In this document: positions 52,083 through 60,710 of the stretch, piece after piece
How positions within the stretch are numbered: position 1 is the first letter of the stretch
Layout of the letters: each line of letters begins with the position of its first letter
Source: Spirosoma luteum DSM 19990
GTDB lineage: Bacteria; Bacteroidota; Bacteroidia; Cytophagales; Spirosomataceae
NCBI RefSeq assembly: GCF_000374065.1
Contig: NZ_KB893254.1
Location: forward strand, 63,256-127,255
Length of the DNA: 64,000 nucleotides
Direction: 5' to 3'
Translations under genes and position numbers: made by a program
Notes under the pieces: model-generated
Database searches by the model: none
The model's input: the letters and a program-made list of their open reading frames with translations, nothing else
What the model was told of the DNA's origin: nothing

Positions 52083-53132
52083 CTATTTAATTGTAACCTT
52101 CGTGGCACCATAGCCAAACTTCTGTTTCTGAGCGTCTTCAAAGAATTTAACGTTGGGATGCTGCCCCAGCCGCCGGTGTAATTCCGACCGCAGGGCACCA
52201 CTGCCAATACCGTGAATAAACGTTACATCGCTCATGCCGCTGGCAATGGCGTTTTCGAGTGACCGCTCGAAGGTATCGAGCTGGAGTTTCAACAGGTCGG
52301 CGGGCGTGCGGTTTCCTGAACCGTTGGGCAACAACTCCTCAATGTGCAAATCAACAATGGAAGCTGGCCGCTCAATTGACACACTCATCGGACCAGATTT
52401 GGGTTTGAGCATCTCCGCTTTCAACTCGTCGGGGCGAATCGTGGTCATCTTCAACTGGGCGGGCGTAACACTCGCAGCCTGCTGTTGGCTGCTACCTTCC
52501 CCGGGCTTGCCGGGCACAGTGGTATCTTCATCCAGCTGAGTCTGAAAACCGGGCAGGTTAAGTACCGGCAGCGTCATTTTCTGCTTAAAAAAGGTGGTAG
52601 CCCGCGCCTTGAAACGCTTTATCAGCGGTGGGCGTAATGACGACTTACCAGCCCGGAACCACAGCCCCTGCACCACAAAGGTTGGCCAGTTCTCAAACTG
52701 GGCGTGCACGTACAGGTCGTTCATTTTCTGTTGCGACTTCGGTTTCAGCAGACCGCTGTGCAATCCCCGAAACTGGACACCACCCCCTGGTGCTGCCGAC
52801 TCCTCACCCAGCGCGTACGCGAACTCCCAGTCCGTATTGTTGATGAGGTGCAGCGTATACTCCCGGTCATTGACGGGTAAAAACCCCAGATAAATACCCT
52901 GATTCGACAGAATAACGGGTGCCGCCGGAGCCGCCGTTTTCTGGGGAGCATAGGTATTGGTTTTAAGCAGTCGCTCGGATTCGAGGGGGGAAACGGAGAC
53001 CAGTTCCGAGCGCATTACCGGAATACGAAATCCATCTTCAATTTCAATTTCAATCATGTCGCCAGGTAAAAACCGCGACACAACGCCCTGTTCTTTCGCC
53101 CGTAACAACCGGACTTTATCGCCAATATTCAT
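52083..53132 (-). CDS. DUF2027-Smr domain protein
   Basis: Two-part protein of Bacteroidota. The N-terminal DUF2027 begins with GDKVRLLRAKEQGVVSRFL, an SH3-like or Tudor-like start, followed by a middle domain. The C-terminal Smr (MutS2-related) domain has VDLHIEELLPNG, a TFERSLENAIASGMSDV helix and FIHGIGSGALRSELHRRLG, with the HGxGxGxLR-type motif of Smr endonucleases. DNA or RNA nicking is possible but unproven for this family. A perfect 20-base hairpin lies immediately upstream. Confidence 0.93.
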   Translation of the reverse strand: MNIGDKVRLLRAKEQGVVSRFLPGDMIEIEIEDGFRIPVMRSELVSVSPLESERLLKTNTYAPQKTAAPAAPVILSNQGIYLGFLPVNDREYTLHLINNTDWEFAYALGEESAAPGGGVQFRGLHSGLLKPKSQQKMNDLYVHAQFENWPTFVVQGLWFRAGKSSLRPPLIKRFKARATTFFKQKMTLPVLNLPGFQTQLDEDTTVPGKPGEGSSQQQAASVTPAQLKMTTIRPDELKAEMLKPKSGPMSVSIERPASIVDLHIEELLPNGSGNRTPADLLKLQLDTFERSLENAIASGMSDVTFIHGIGSGALRSELHRRLGQHPNVKFFEDAQKQKFGYGATKVTIK

Positions 53133-53146
53133 AATAATCAGTCAGT

Positions 53147-53192
53147 TATACTTTTGGGGAGTCGTTCCAAATAACGACTCCCCAAAAGTATA
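53147..53192. terminator. Perfect 20-base hairpin between the Smr and PspC genes
   Basis: Arms 53147-53166 and 53173-53192 match perfectly and enclose CCAAAT. It lies 14 bases upstream of the Smr gene start and about 110 bases downstream of the PspC-head-GIN gene on the same strand. It may be a terminator of that gene, though a clear T-run is missing, or an operator. Confidence 0.55.
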
Positions 53193-53235
53193 ACCGCTGA
53201 ACGCGAAAAAAGCTTCCGGCAAGGGGGAAAATGAT

Positions 53236-53298
53236 ATGGGATGTAGGATTGGGGATTGAGGATTGAGGATTACATAAAAATCCGATACATCCCAAATC
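53236..53298. repeat. Tandem GGATTGAGGATT-type sequence with partial palindrome
   Basis: GGATTGGGGATTGAGGATTG is followed, about 30 bases later, by GATACATCCCAAATCCC, which is roughly inverted to the GGGATGTAGG at the left. It resembles the intergenic palindromes in this window, but symmetry is imperfect. It contains no gene. Confidence 0.45.
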
Positions 53299-53299
53299 C

Positions 53300-55825
53300 C
53301 TATTGTCTTGTCACTTTACTGGCACCCGATGTTTTGGAATCCAGCGAGTTTACCTGGCCAAAATCAGCGCGGCTGGCGCCACCCGCATCGATCGATGCTT
53401 TCTCTACCTGCATGTTAACCGCTTCAATTTTGCTGGCTCCACCCAGGTCGGCCTCCAACTGGCGGGCATGTCCCCGCAGGTTGATGTTCGACGCACCCGA
53501 TAATTCGATGTTCAGTTTATCAACATCCCCGTCGAAAACGGTTCGGCAGGCACCGCTCATGTCAATAGTCAGTTCATCGTACTTTTCAAAACCGGCCAGG
53601 CTGGCTTTCGATGCGCCGGATAGCCTCAATTCGTTGATTTTGGGAACGGTAATGGTCAAGCCAACGCGTTTGCGGTTACCCCAGTCGAACAAACCACCCC
53701 GACGGTCAATTTTCACCTCGAGCGTGTTCCCGTTTACCCGAACGTCCATATCGCTCATATCTTCTTCACGGCCATCGGCCACTACTTTGTACGTGTCGCC
53801 CTTACGGAAACGCACCACAAACGCCCCTGACACGTCTACCTTCGAGAAATCGGTGACGTTGAACTGACGGGTGTGGTCGCTTACCCGGTCGAAATCGTCA
53901 CCGAGTTCGTTGGATACGGCACTTTGTACTTCGTCGGTCAGGTCGGTCACGTCATTGTCTTCATCATTATCACTACGGTCCTTTTCACGGGGGTAGTTAA
54001 TGCAAACCAGGCCGTCTTCTTTCGTGAATTTCCAGAGACTGGCGTTCATCCGGTCAATTTCTTTCCCGCCAAATTCATTCCGAATAAACCGGGCAAACTC
54101 TTTCGTCATTCGAAACGGCTTTTCGTACGGTATCAGCAGGTCCATATCCAGGTCCTGCGCCCGAAAACGGGCATCAGGTGTCAGTTCTATCGTTTCATCG
54201 AACCGAACTGTCGAGTCTTTCACGGTGTACACGTATTTTACCTGGCGGGCGTTCTTCTGCGCTTCGGCCCGGTTACGGCCCTGCGCCCGAAAACTCTGGA
54301 CCAGGTTTATTGTTGGGCCATCGTAGCCTTTCAGGTCGATGGATGGCCGCCAGTTATCATCATTCTCCACGTTATTCATGGCGAAGGTAGGAACAGCTGC
54401 CGACAGGTTCAGCACCTTCGTTTCCTCTACGGTGCCCCGACGCTGGAAACTGCCGATGAGTGGCGTAACCGTTCCACCAAACACAACCAGACTTACAAGC
54501 CACACCCCACCCAGGGTAAGGGCCGCGCGGCTGCTTAGTACATTCCGCATCGTGATAAGCATAACACCCAGAATGGCCAGGCCAAAAGCGGGTATAAAAC
54601 CCGTCAGAAAAGCCGACAGCATCATGGGAGCCGAGATATCATCCCGAATCATTCCGATGGGCAGGTTACCTAGATTCGCCCCCGACTCAAAGCCGATGAA
54701 GGCTCCCAGTACGGCCAGACAGGCCACCATCAGTGCAAAGGCAACTACCAGCAGCATGACACCCGCAAAAACCCGGATTACCGATACAACACCATTCAGC
54801 AACGGGCCCAGCGCACTGCCAAGCCCTCCAATGATAGTGGCAATGGCCCGGAAGGGGAACAGCAGAATACGGGTCAGCGTATTTTCGCTGTTTGGGTGGT
54901 CGTTGATATTCAGGTTTTGCTTGATACTGTGCTCGATATTGGAAAGCGTGATGGGTTGCCCCTGCATTTCCATTTTCTCGGTCAGGGTGTTGGCCTGGGG
55001 AGCAATCATCCAGAGGACAATGTAGAGGAGAAAGCCCACCCCAAAAAAGATAATCCCCAGCACAAACAGCAGCCGGATTATGCCCCTATCGACTCCAAAA
55101 TAAGCCGCTATACCCGACGCAACCCCGCCCAGAACTTTATCTTCCGGGTTACGGAAAAACTTTTTTACGGTTTTATCATCTTCAATGGTCATCACGCCGG
55201 GCAGCGCAATCCACATGGCAATGTACACGATGAACGTAAAGCCGCTCAGGCCACCAAAGAAACCATCCGGCCCATCCGTAGCGCCACTAAAAGCAGGCAA
55301 ACCAATGAACAGAAACACGAAAATGAGTCGTACCCACACCACATCCATGTTGAAATAATGGGCCAGTCCGGCACATACGCCCCCCAGAGTTTTCCGGCGT
55401 AAATCACGCACCAGTCGGCGTGGTTCGAGGGCGGGGCCGGGGGCATAGGGCGTAGGGTTACCGGCTGCGTTGCGTCCCGCGCTCCCTGCCCCAGGAACAG
55501 ACCCAGCGCCCGATGCGGAGTAGCGTCCGCCACTCGTTACCAGTATTTCCTCTTCTTCAACGGCTTCAAAATCGGCCACAGTACCCATAGCGGCCGTTAG
55601 TTCATTCACGTCTTCGAGAGAAACAACCTGCTTTTCGGCGGCTTTCAGTTTGGCCAGGAGTTTTTCGGCAATGCGGTTCTCAATGTCTGTAACAATTTCC
55701 TGACTGTCTTCGTAGGTCGAGAAATACTGTTGCACGGTAGTCAGGTAATTTCTTAGTTTGTCGTAGCCATCTTCTTCGATGTGAAAAATGACGCCACTGA
55801 TATTGATACTTATAGTCTTTTTCAT
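53300..55825 (-). CDS. PspC and head-GIN domain membrane protein
   Basis: Large membrane regulator or sensor of a type common in Bacteroidota. The N-terminus has a helical start (TTVQQYFSTYEDSQEIVTDI), then two PspC domains (KTLGGVCAGLAHYFNMDV and KVLGGVASGIAAYFGVDR), several more helices, and a C-terminal head-GIN/DUF2807 beta-helix with repeats such as LRLSGASKASLAGF, LNIELSGASNINLRG and ASIDAGGASRADFG. PspC proteins relate to envelope stress. The PadR-type regulator gene directly upstream, on the same strand and 36 bases away, very probably controls it. Confidence 0.93.
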   Translation of the reverse strand: MKKTISINISGVIFHIEEDGYDKLRNYLTTVQQYFSTYEDSQEIVTDIENRIAEKLLAKLKAAEKQVVSLEDVNELTAAMGTVADFEAVEEEEILVTSGGRYSASGAGSVPGAGSAGRNAAGNPTPYAPGPALEPRRLVRDLRRKTLGGVCAGLAHYFNMDVVWVRLIFVFLFIGLPAFSGATDGPDGFFGGLSGFTFIVYIAMWIALPGVMTIEDDKTVKKFFRNPEDKVLGGVASGIAAYFGVDRGIIRLLFVLGIIFFGVGFLLYIVLWMIAPQANTLTEKMEMQGQPITLSNIEHSIKQNLNINDHPNSENTLTRILLFPFRAIATIIGGLGSALGPLLNGVVSVIRVFAGVMLLVVAFALMVACLAVLGAFIGFESGANLGNLPIGMIRDDISAPMMLSAFLTGFIPAFGLAILGVMLITMRNVLSSRAALTLGGVWLVSLVVFGGTVTPLIGSFQRRGTVEETKVLNLSAAVPTFAMNNVENDDNWRPSIDLKGYDGPTINLVQSFRAQGRNRAEAQKNARQVKYVYTVKDSTVRFDETIELTPDARFRAQDLDMDLLIPYEKPFRMTKEFARFIRNEFGGKEIDRMNASLWKFTKEDGLVCINYPREKDRSDNDEDNDVTDLTDEVQSAVSNELGDDFDRVSDHTRQFNVTDFSKVDVSGAFVVRFRKGDTYKVVADGREEDMSDMDVRVNGNTLEVKIDRRGGLFDWGNRKRVGLTITVPKINELRLSGASKASLAGFEKYDELTIDMSGACRTVFDGDVDKLNIELSGASNINLRGHARQLEADLGGASKIEAVNMQVEKASIDAGGASRADFGQVNSLDSKTSGASKVTRQ

Positions 55826-55861
55826 TGCAGTCCGACGGTTCGGTTGTGGGAAGAGAGTAGG

Positions 55862-56269
55862 TTAAGTGTTGGCAGCTGGTGTAATGGAATCGGGCGAAGG
55901 CGAAACAGACACGGCGCCGTTAGCCATTTTAGTATGCTTATCTAACTTGTTGATAATCGTATTGACCGATTCGGCCAGTTCCTGCCAGGTTTCGTTAAGC
56001 GATTCCAGAGAGTTTTGCCCTAGTTCGGTCAGGATGTAGTACTTACGTGGTGGCCCGGAGGTGGACTCTACCCATTTATAATCGAGGAGACCGGCATTTT
56101 TCAATCGGGTTAGCAGTGGGTACAAGGTACCCTCCACAACCATAATTCGGGCGGAGGTCAGCTCGTCGAGCATATCGGAGGCATAAATTTCGCCCCGCGA
56201 TATGATGTGCAGAATGCAGAACTCCAGAATGCCTTTCCGCATTTGCACCTGAGCGTTTTCGATATTCAT
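55862..56269 (-). CDS. PadR-family transcriptional regulator
   Basis: PadR-type repressor with a winged helix, including LEFCILHIISRGEIYASDML, VVEGTLYPLLTRLKNAGLLDY, and RKYYILTELGQNSL, all typical of the family. I start at the ATG at 56269; the frame is open upstream to 56332 but those residues have no match. The C-terminal part is short. A direct repeat of AAGGTACT lies across its own promoter, so autoregulation is likely. Its gene precedes the PspC-head-GIN gene, a frequent pairing in Bacteroidota. Confidence 0.94.
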   Translation of the reverse strand: MNIENAQVQMRKGILEFCILHIISRGEIYASDMLDELTSARIMVVEGTLYPLLTRLKNAGLLDYKWVESTSGPPRKYYILTELGQNSLESLNETWQELAESVNTIINKLDKHTKMANGAVSVSPSPDSITPAANT

Positions 56270-56301
56270 TGGTGTATAAGAATTTCGTGAGTTTCTTAAG
56301 A

Positions 56302-56338
56302 CAAATATACAGTAAGGTACTATGTGATGCAAGGTACT
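56302..56338 (-). promoter_or_regulatory. padR promoter with a direct-repeat operator candidate
   Basis: On the minus strand TTG (56330-56332), a 20-base spacer and TATATTTG (56302-56309) match the Bacteroidota consensus. AAGGTACT occurs twice on the plus strand, at 56314-56321 and 56331-56338, 17 bases apart, overlapping the spacer and the -33 box. This is a plausible operator for the PadR protein. Confidence 0.6.
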
Positions 56339-56521
56339 TTGCTGATAAATATTGAATTTGGGGACAGGTGGTCAAAAAAAGCGGTGAATGGTAATAAAAG
56401 CATGGGACCAACAGAAACTGATGGTAAATTCCGCCGGGGTGGTGTGCTCACTTGAATCACCAGCATCTATCAGCAATGCCAAAAAATCGAGCAGACAGGC
56501 AATTTATTATGCTGTGTTAGT

Positions 56522-56562
56522 CTACCTGATTCAAAGCAGGCAGCTTTTTTTCGTTTCTTTGT
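56522..56562 (+). promoter_or_regulatory. Hairpin and -7-like box upstream of the ATP-grasp gene
   Basis: The 316 bases between padR and the ATP-grasp gene hold no gene. CTACCTG (56522-56528) and CAGGCAG (56537-56543) form a 7-base stem with one mismatch, followed by eight T. TTTCTTTG (56555-56562) is one change from TAnnTTTG and would start transcription a few bases upstream of the GTG. Which of these is used is unclear. Confidence 0.35.
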
Positions 56563-56585
56563 AGCTTCCAATAGCTATCAATTTC

Positions 56586-58241
56586 GTGAGAATAGGCATT
56601 TTTTTTGGTGGACCGGCGCGGGAACGCGAAGTGTCCTTTGCCGGGGGGCGTACGGCATTGGCCAACCTGGATAAGGGGTTGTTCGAGCCAGTACTGGTTT
56701 TCGTTGACGGGCGGGGACGCTTCCGGCTTGTTACTCCCGATTTTCTACAGGCAAATTCGCTACGGGACGTATTGCCGCAGGATGAATCCGGGTTTTCCGT
56801 GTACGATGAGTCACTGGCGGCAGGTACGCTTGATACAATACTGCCCGAACTCCGGCCCGAACATTTTCGGGATCACTTTGATCTGGCTTTTCTGGCAATG
56901 CACGGCCCCGATTGCGAAGATGGTGCTATTCAGGGATTGCTGGAATGGTATAAAATGCCTTATACCGGGCCGGGGCTGGCCGGGTCGGCGGTGGGTATCA
57001 ACAAAATACTACAAAATGAACTGATTGCACTGACAAATGGGCAACAGAAGAAGACGGCAACCATAAGCCGGGATGATTACGAGCAAACCGACAAGGCACA
57101 GTTTTTCACGTCTCTCATTGAGCATCTGGGCTTACCCATTGTGGTAAAAGCACCGCATCAGGGGTCTTCCATCGGCGTGGCCATTGTACGGGAAGCCGAC
57201 TTGAATCAGTTTTGCCGGGCAGTTGAACAGTGCTTCTTCACCACAAGTGTCCAACCGGATGGGTGGAGCCAACTGAGTGAGTGGACTACCCTATCACCCG
57301 AACACAGGCATGAATTGGCGCAGAAAATGGTTAGTCTCGATTCCGGTATCAGTTTCCCGGTCGTTATCGAGCAAACCGGCGAGGTGCTTACTCATCCCAA
57401 AGAGCTACTCGAAAAGTTTGGTGCTTTACTAGAGTCGTTCGGTCACTCATTAACGATCAGTTCTGTCAATGCCGAGGACGAAGTACTGTTCGAAGAATTT
57501 ATTAGTGGGCAGGAGTTTTCCTGTGGCGTTATTCAGGACGACGACCAACTTGCCATTGCACTCCCCCCGACGGAAATTTATAACGTAACCAGTTTCGATT
57601 TCGACTCGAAGTATAAACTTGATACGACAAAAAAACGAATTCCGGTTGAAACAAGCCTGGAGAATAACCGCAAGATTCAATTGGCCGTAGCGGAGGTTTT
57701 TACACGGCTGGGAATCAACGTATACGCCCGAATTGATGGATTCCTGACTGCTGCGGGTGATGTGCTTTTACACGACCCAAACACGATTCCGGGCATGTCA
57801 CCTTCGTCGTTGATTTTCAAGCAGATGGCTGAAATTGGCCTGAACCTGACCAATTCACTTACTTACCTGATTCGACAGTCACTTCGGGAACGGATACGCA
57901 CGGGCAAAGATACCTTTCGACTAAAACGGATGCTGGCCGAACTGGACGCTCAATTAGCCCATCGAAAAGTAAATCCGTTACCGGAGCGGGTTGTTTCGTT
58001 CGGGAACAGTAACGAAAGTTTTATAGCCGCCAAACGTCAGTACAATGAGTTGGCAGCGCTGGGTACCGTTCGTCCCTCACTGATGTACATCAAGAGCAAA
58101 CAGGAATCGCACGAAATTCCGGTAAACCTGCTTTTCAAGGACACCATTGCCGACCTGGAAGCCGCGTTGACTCAGCCGCGCCACTCCCTGCTCGTCGAAA
58201 CCTACGTACAGGCGCGGCACATCACGGAGCGCTACGTATAA
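56586..58241 (+). CDS. D-Ala-D-Ala ligase-like ATP-grasp protein
   Basis: ATP-grasp enzyme of the D-alanine-D-alanine ligase superfamily, in an extended form of 551 residues against about 320-370 usual. The N-terminal GGPAREREVSFAGG, the glycine loop in APHQGSSIGVAIV, FDFDSKYKLDTTKKR and RIDGFLTAAGDVLLHDPNTIPGM match Ddl. In the last motif the metal-binding Glu of LLEANT is replaced by Asp (LHDPNT). An insertion of about 70 residues lies before LFEEFISGQEFS, and a C-terminal region of over 100 residues has no match. The start is a GTG. Similar extended proteins exist in Bacteroidota, and the substrate is uncertain. Confidence 0.85.
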   Translation: MRIGIFFGGPAREREVSFAGGRTALANLDKGLFEPVLVFVDGRGRFRLVTPDFLQANSLRDVLPQDESGFSVYDESLAAGTLDTILPELRPEHFRDHFDLAFLAMHGPDCEDGAIQGLLEWYKMPYTGPGLAGSAVGINKILQNELIALTNGQQKKTATISRDDYEQTDKAQFFTSLIEHLGLPIVVKAPHQGSSIGVAIVREADLNQFCRAVEQCFFTTSVQPDGWSQLSEWTTLSPEHRHELAQKMVSLDSGISFPVVIEQTGEVLTHPKELLEKFGALLESFGHSLTISSVNAEDEVLFEEFISGQEFSCGVIQDDDQLAIALPPTEIYNVTSFDFDSKYKLDTTKKRIPVETSLENNRKIQLAVAEVFTRLGINVYARIDGFLTAAGDVLLHDPNTIPGMSPSSLIFKQMAEIGLNLTNSLTYLIRQSLRERIRTGKDTFRLKRMLAELDAQLAHRKVNPLPERVVSFGNSNESFIAAKRQYNELAALGTVRPSLMYIKSKQESHEIPVNLLFKDTIADLEAALTQPRHSLLVETYVQARHITERYV

Positions 58242-58243
58242 AT

Positions 58244-58297
58244 AATGATGAATTATAAATGATGCATTAACCGGCGCATCATTTATAATTCATCATT
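58244..58297. repeat. Palindromic element, family B, copy 3
   Basis: Perfect 22-base arms (58244-58265 and 58276-58297) with a 10-base loop fill the gap between the stops of the ATP-grasp gene and the convergent Gfo/Idh gene. The words match the elements at 8581-8672 and 46268-46341. It probably works as a bidirectional terminator here. Confidence 0.85.
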
Positions 58298-58303
58298 CAT
58301 AAT

Positions 58304-59386
58304 CTACAAAAATACCGGCATACCTGTCCGAACGGATTCATCGCAGGCAAAGGCAATTTGCAGGCTGTTCACCGCGTCCTGCATGTGGTCGGTCAAATTG
58401 AGGTCTTCCTGGATAGCCTTCAGGAAATAGCGTTGCTCGCGGTTGCACAATTCCTGATGGTCGGGCTCATCCTGCATATCAATCCAGGTATCGGTTTCAA
58501 CAAACTGGTCATTGGCGTCCAGCGCAGCCCGGTGCAATCGTAATGATTCGGTTTTCGTATGGGAGTCCACATTGTCGGATTTTCCGGCAGCACCGGCATT
58601 CTTGGCGACAATAGACACGCAGCCATCCGGCCCGATAACGTCTTTAACGAAGAAAGCGGTTTCACTCATCATCGGTCCCCACCCGGCTTCGTACCAGCCC
58701 ACAGACCCGTCCTCAAACCGAATCTGTAATTGACCGTAGTTGTAGTTAGAAGCGGGAATATCATTCGTCAGTCGGGCGCCAATAGCGTTCACCTGGGTTG
58801 GTTTGGACCGGGTCATCTGGCACATGACATCGATGTAATGCACCCCACAATCGACAATAGGGCTCAGACTTTTCATCAGATTCCGGTGTACGGTCCACAT
58901 CGTACCATGACTCTGCTGATTGAGATTCATACGCATAACCAATGGCTTGCCCAATCCCTGTGCCAGCTCAACGAATTTCTCCCAGGATGGGTGGTGACGC
59001 AGGATATACCCCACAACCAGTTTTTTCCCGGCCTTCTGCGCAGCCGCCATAACCCGTGTTGCCCCTTCTACCGTATCGGCAATGGGTTTCTCCATGAACA
59101 CATGACAGCCCTGCTCAAAGGCCTTGAGGGCGAATGATTCGTGGGTATCGGGATAGGTGGAGATACAAACCGCATCCGGCTTTGTGTCGTTCAGGGCAGT
59201 TTCGTAGTCGTCATACAGGGTATAACCACCGCCTAGTTTTTCGTTTAGAACAACCTTACTATTCCCGGTTGATACAATACCACAAATTTCAAACCCGTCG
59301 ATCAATTGGTAAGCGGTAGCGTGTGATGCACCCATATTGCCGCATCCAACAACGAGAACCCGTATGGGTCGATTTTCTGATAACAT
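58304..59386 (-). CDS. Gfo/Idh/MocA family oxidoreductase
   Basis: NAD(P)-dependent dehydrogenase of the Gfo/Idh/MocA family, fourth member in the window. Rossmann motif VLVVGCGNMGASHATAY, DAVCISTYPDTHESFAL, and the catalytic EKPIADTVEGATRVM are present, followed by the C-terminal sheet with SPIVDCGVHYIDVMCQM. No signal peptide, so it is cytoplasmic. It begins at the ATG at 59386. The substrate is unknown. Confidence 0.93.
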   Translation of the reverse strand: MLSENRPIRVLVVGCGNMGASHATAYQLIDGFEICGIVSTGNSKVVLNEKLGGGYTLYDDYETALNDTKPDAVCISTYPDTHESFALKAFEQGCHVFMEKPIADTVEGATRVMAAAQKAGKKLVVGYILRHHPSWEKFVELAQGLGKPLVMRMNLNQQSHGTMWTVHRNLMKSLSPIVDCGVHYIDVMCQMTRSKPTQVNAIGARLTNDIPASNYNYGQLQIRFEDGSVGWYEAGWGPMMSETAFFVKDVIGPDGCVSIVAKNAGAAGKSDNVDSHTKTESLRLHRAALDANDQFVETDTWIDMQDEPDHQELCNREQRYFLKAIQEDLNLTDHMQDAVNSLQIAFACDESVRTGMPVFL

Positions 59387-59409
59387 AGCAGTTAATTTAT
59401 TAGGCTGGG

Positions 59410-59417
59410 CAAAAATA
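59410..59417 (-). promoter_or_regulatory. Candidate -7 box for the Gfo/Idh gene
   Basis: TATTTTTG on the minus strand matches TAnnTTTG, about 25 bases upstream of the ATG. A -33 TTTG at the expected distance is not obvious. Confidence 0.35.
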
Positions 59418-59462
59418 AGACAAAGGGGTATGCCCTGGAAACCGTCGATAGAAAAAGAGGGG

Positions 59463-60539
59463 TTATTTGGCCTCCTTTATCGTTTCCCTGGCTTCCTTTA
59501 TATCGTCATGCTCCGGCGTAGGTACCTCTTTTTTTGACTTCGTACCGGGGCCGGTGTACGTGAGAGACGTAAATATGGGAAAATGATCAGACCCAAAATC
59601 CGGAAGACGACGAATTTCTTTCATCTGGAAATGCTCGGATACGAATATATGGTCCAACGGCCAACGCATGAAAAAGTAAAACGCATTGTAAGTGTTATAA
59701 AGTCCCCTTCCGATGCGTGGATCAAGTAGCCCGCTGATTCGCTGAAACAGGCGGGTTGAGTGCGACCAGGCTACATCATTCAGATCCCCTGCCACCAGCA
59801 CCGGGCCCTGCTGTTTCCGGGCTTCTTTAGCCACCAGCAATAGTTCAGCATCGCGCTCAGTTGATCGATAATGTTCCGTCGGACTTGGGGGCATTGGATG
59901 AACACCATAAAAGTGGACGAGTTGCCCCGACGGTAGTTCGATCTGGGCGTACATGGAAGGAATATCATCCTGAATCAGAAAACGTACTTCCTGATTTTTG
60001 ATTGGCAGGCGGGAATAGAATAGCATTCCGTACGTATTATCAAGGGGATACAGAATGCGATGAGGATAGTCACTTTCTATAGATTTTAGCTCATTTTCCC
60101 AATGTTTGTCTGGTTCGAGTAGTAGTACAATATCTGGCTCATACTGGTCAACCATGGATATAATTTTAGTCACCTCCTTATTATCCATCAGCACATTCGC
60201 AACCAGCAACTTAATATTGTTCTTACTAGTAGTGTCATTGCTGCTTTGATTGGCTAACGATACTACCTGCATTCTAGCCAGGGGCGTAAATGGATAAATC
60301 AGCCAGCACTGATAGACTAAACAGGTAAATAAGCCCACCGGTACTAGCATCATAGGCCATCCTACTTGTCTGCTCAGGAGCCCCCAGCCTACCAATCCAG
60401 CCAATGCCAGTACGGACAGTTGCAGGTGAGGGAAATCCCAGATCCGTACCCACCAGTAGTCTATTCCAAGAAGATTAACAAATGACAGCACAACCAGTAT
60501 GCCGGCATAAATAAGTAAAACGAGGTCTACTGTTTTCAT
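59463..60539 (-). CDS. Membrane-anchored endonuclease/exonuclease/phosphatase family protein
   Basis: EEP-fold hydrolase with three N-terminal membrane helices (LVLLIYAGILVVLSFVNLL, LSVLALAGLVGWGLL, MLVPVGLFTCLVYQC), then a catalytic domain facing the periplasm. EEP motifs are IKLLVANVLMDN, VLLLEPDKHWE, VHFYGVHPMPP, VLVAGDLNDVAWS and FGSDHFPIFTSL, which hold the metal-binding Asp/Asn and the catalytic His. Substrates of this subgroup may be lipids, nucleotides or phosphoesters. The C-terminal tail is rich in Lys and Glu. The family is certain but the substrate is not. Confidence 0.92.
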   Translation of the reverse strand: MKTVDLVLLIYAGILVVLSFVNLLGIDYWWVRIWDFPHLQLSVLALAGLVGWGLLSRQVGWPMMLVPVGLFTCLVYQCWLIYPFTPLARMQVVSLANQSSNDTTSKNNIKLLVANVLMDNKEVTKIISMVDQYEPDIVLLLEPDKHWENELKSIESDYPHRILYPLDNTYGMLFYSRLPIKNQEVRFLIQDDIPSMYAQIELPSGQLVHFYGVHPMPPSPTEHYRSTERDAELLLVAKEARKQQGPVLVAGDLNDVAWSHSTRLFQRISGLLDPRIGRGLYNTYNAFYFFMRWPLDHIFVSEHFQMKEIRRLPDFGSDHFPIFTSLTYTGPGTKSKKEVPTPEHDDIKEARETIKEAK

Positions 60540-60651
60540 AAACTATTTCGAACAAGGCTGAATGGAGGTACTACCGCCTGAATTTCTCCCGCTCAATCTA
60601 TTCAGGGAGTAATATGGCTTACTAAATAAGCACCAGAGGGAGAGTAGTGTT

Positions 60652-60682
60652 CAAAAAAAAGCCCAGATTTGAATCTGGGCTT
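60652..60682 (-). terminator. Rho-independent terminator of the molybdenum hydroxylase genes
   Basis: Arms AAGCCCAGATT (60659-60669) and AATCTGGGCTT (60672-60682) enclose a 2-base loop. On the minus strand a run of eight T follows. It ends the transcript of the two hydroxylase subunits. Confidence 0.9.
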
Positions 60683-60710
60683 CGAGACGCGTACCTACTT
60701 TATTTGACGC

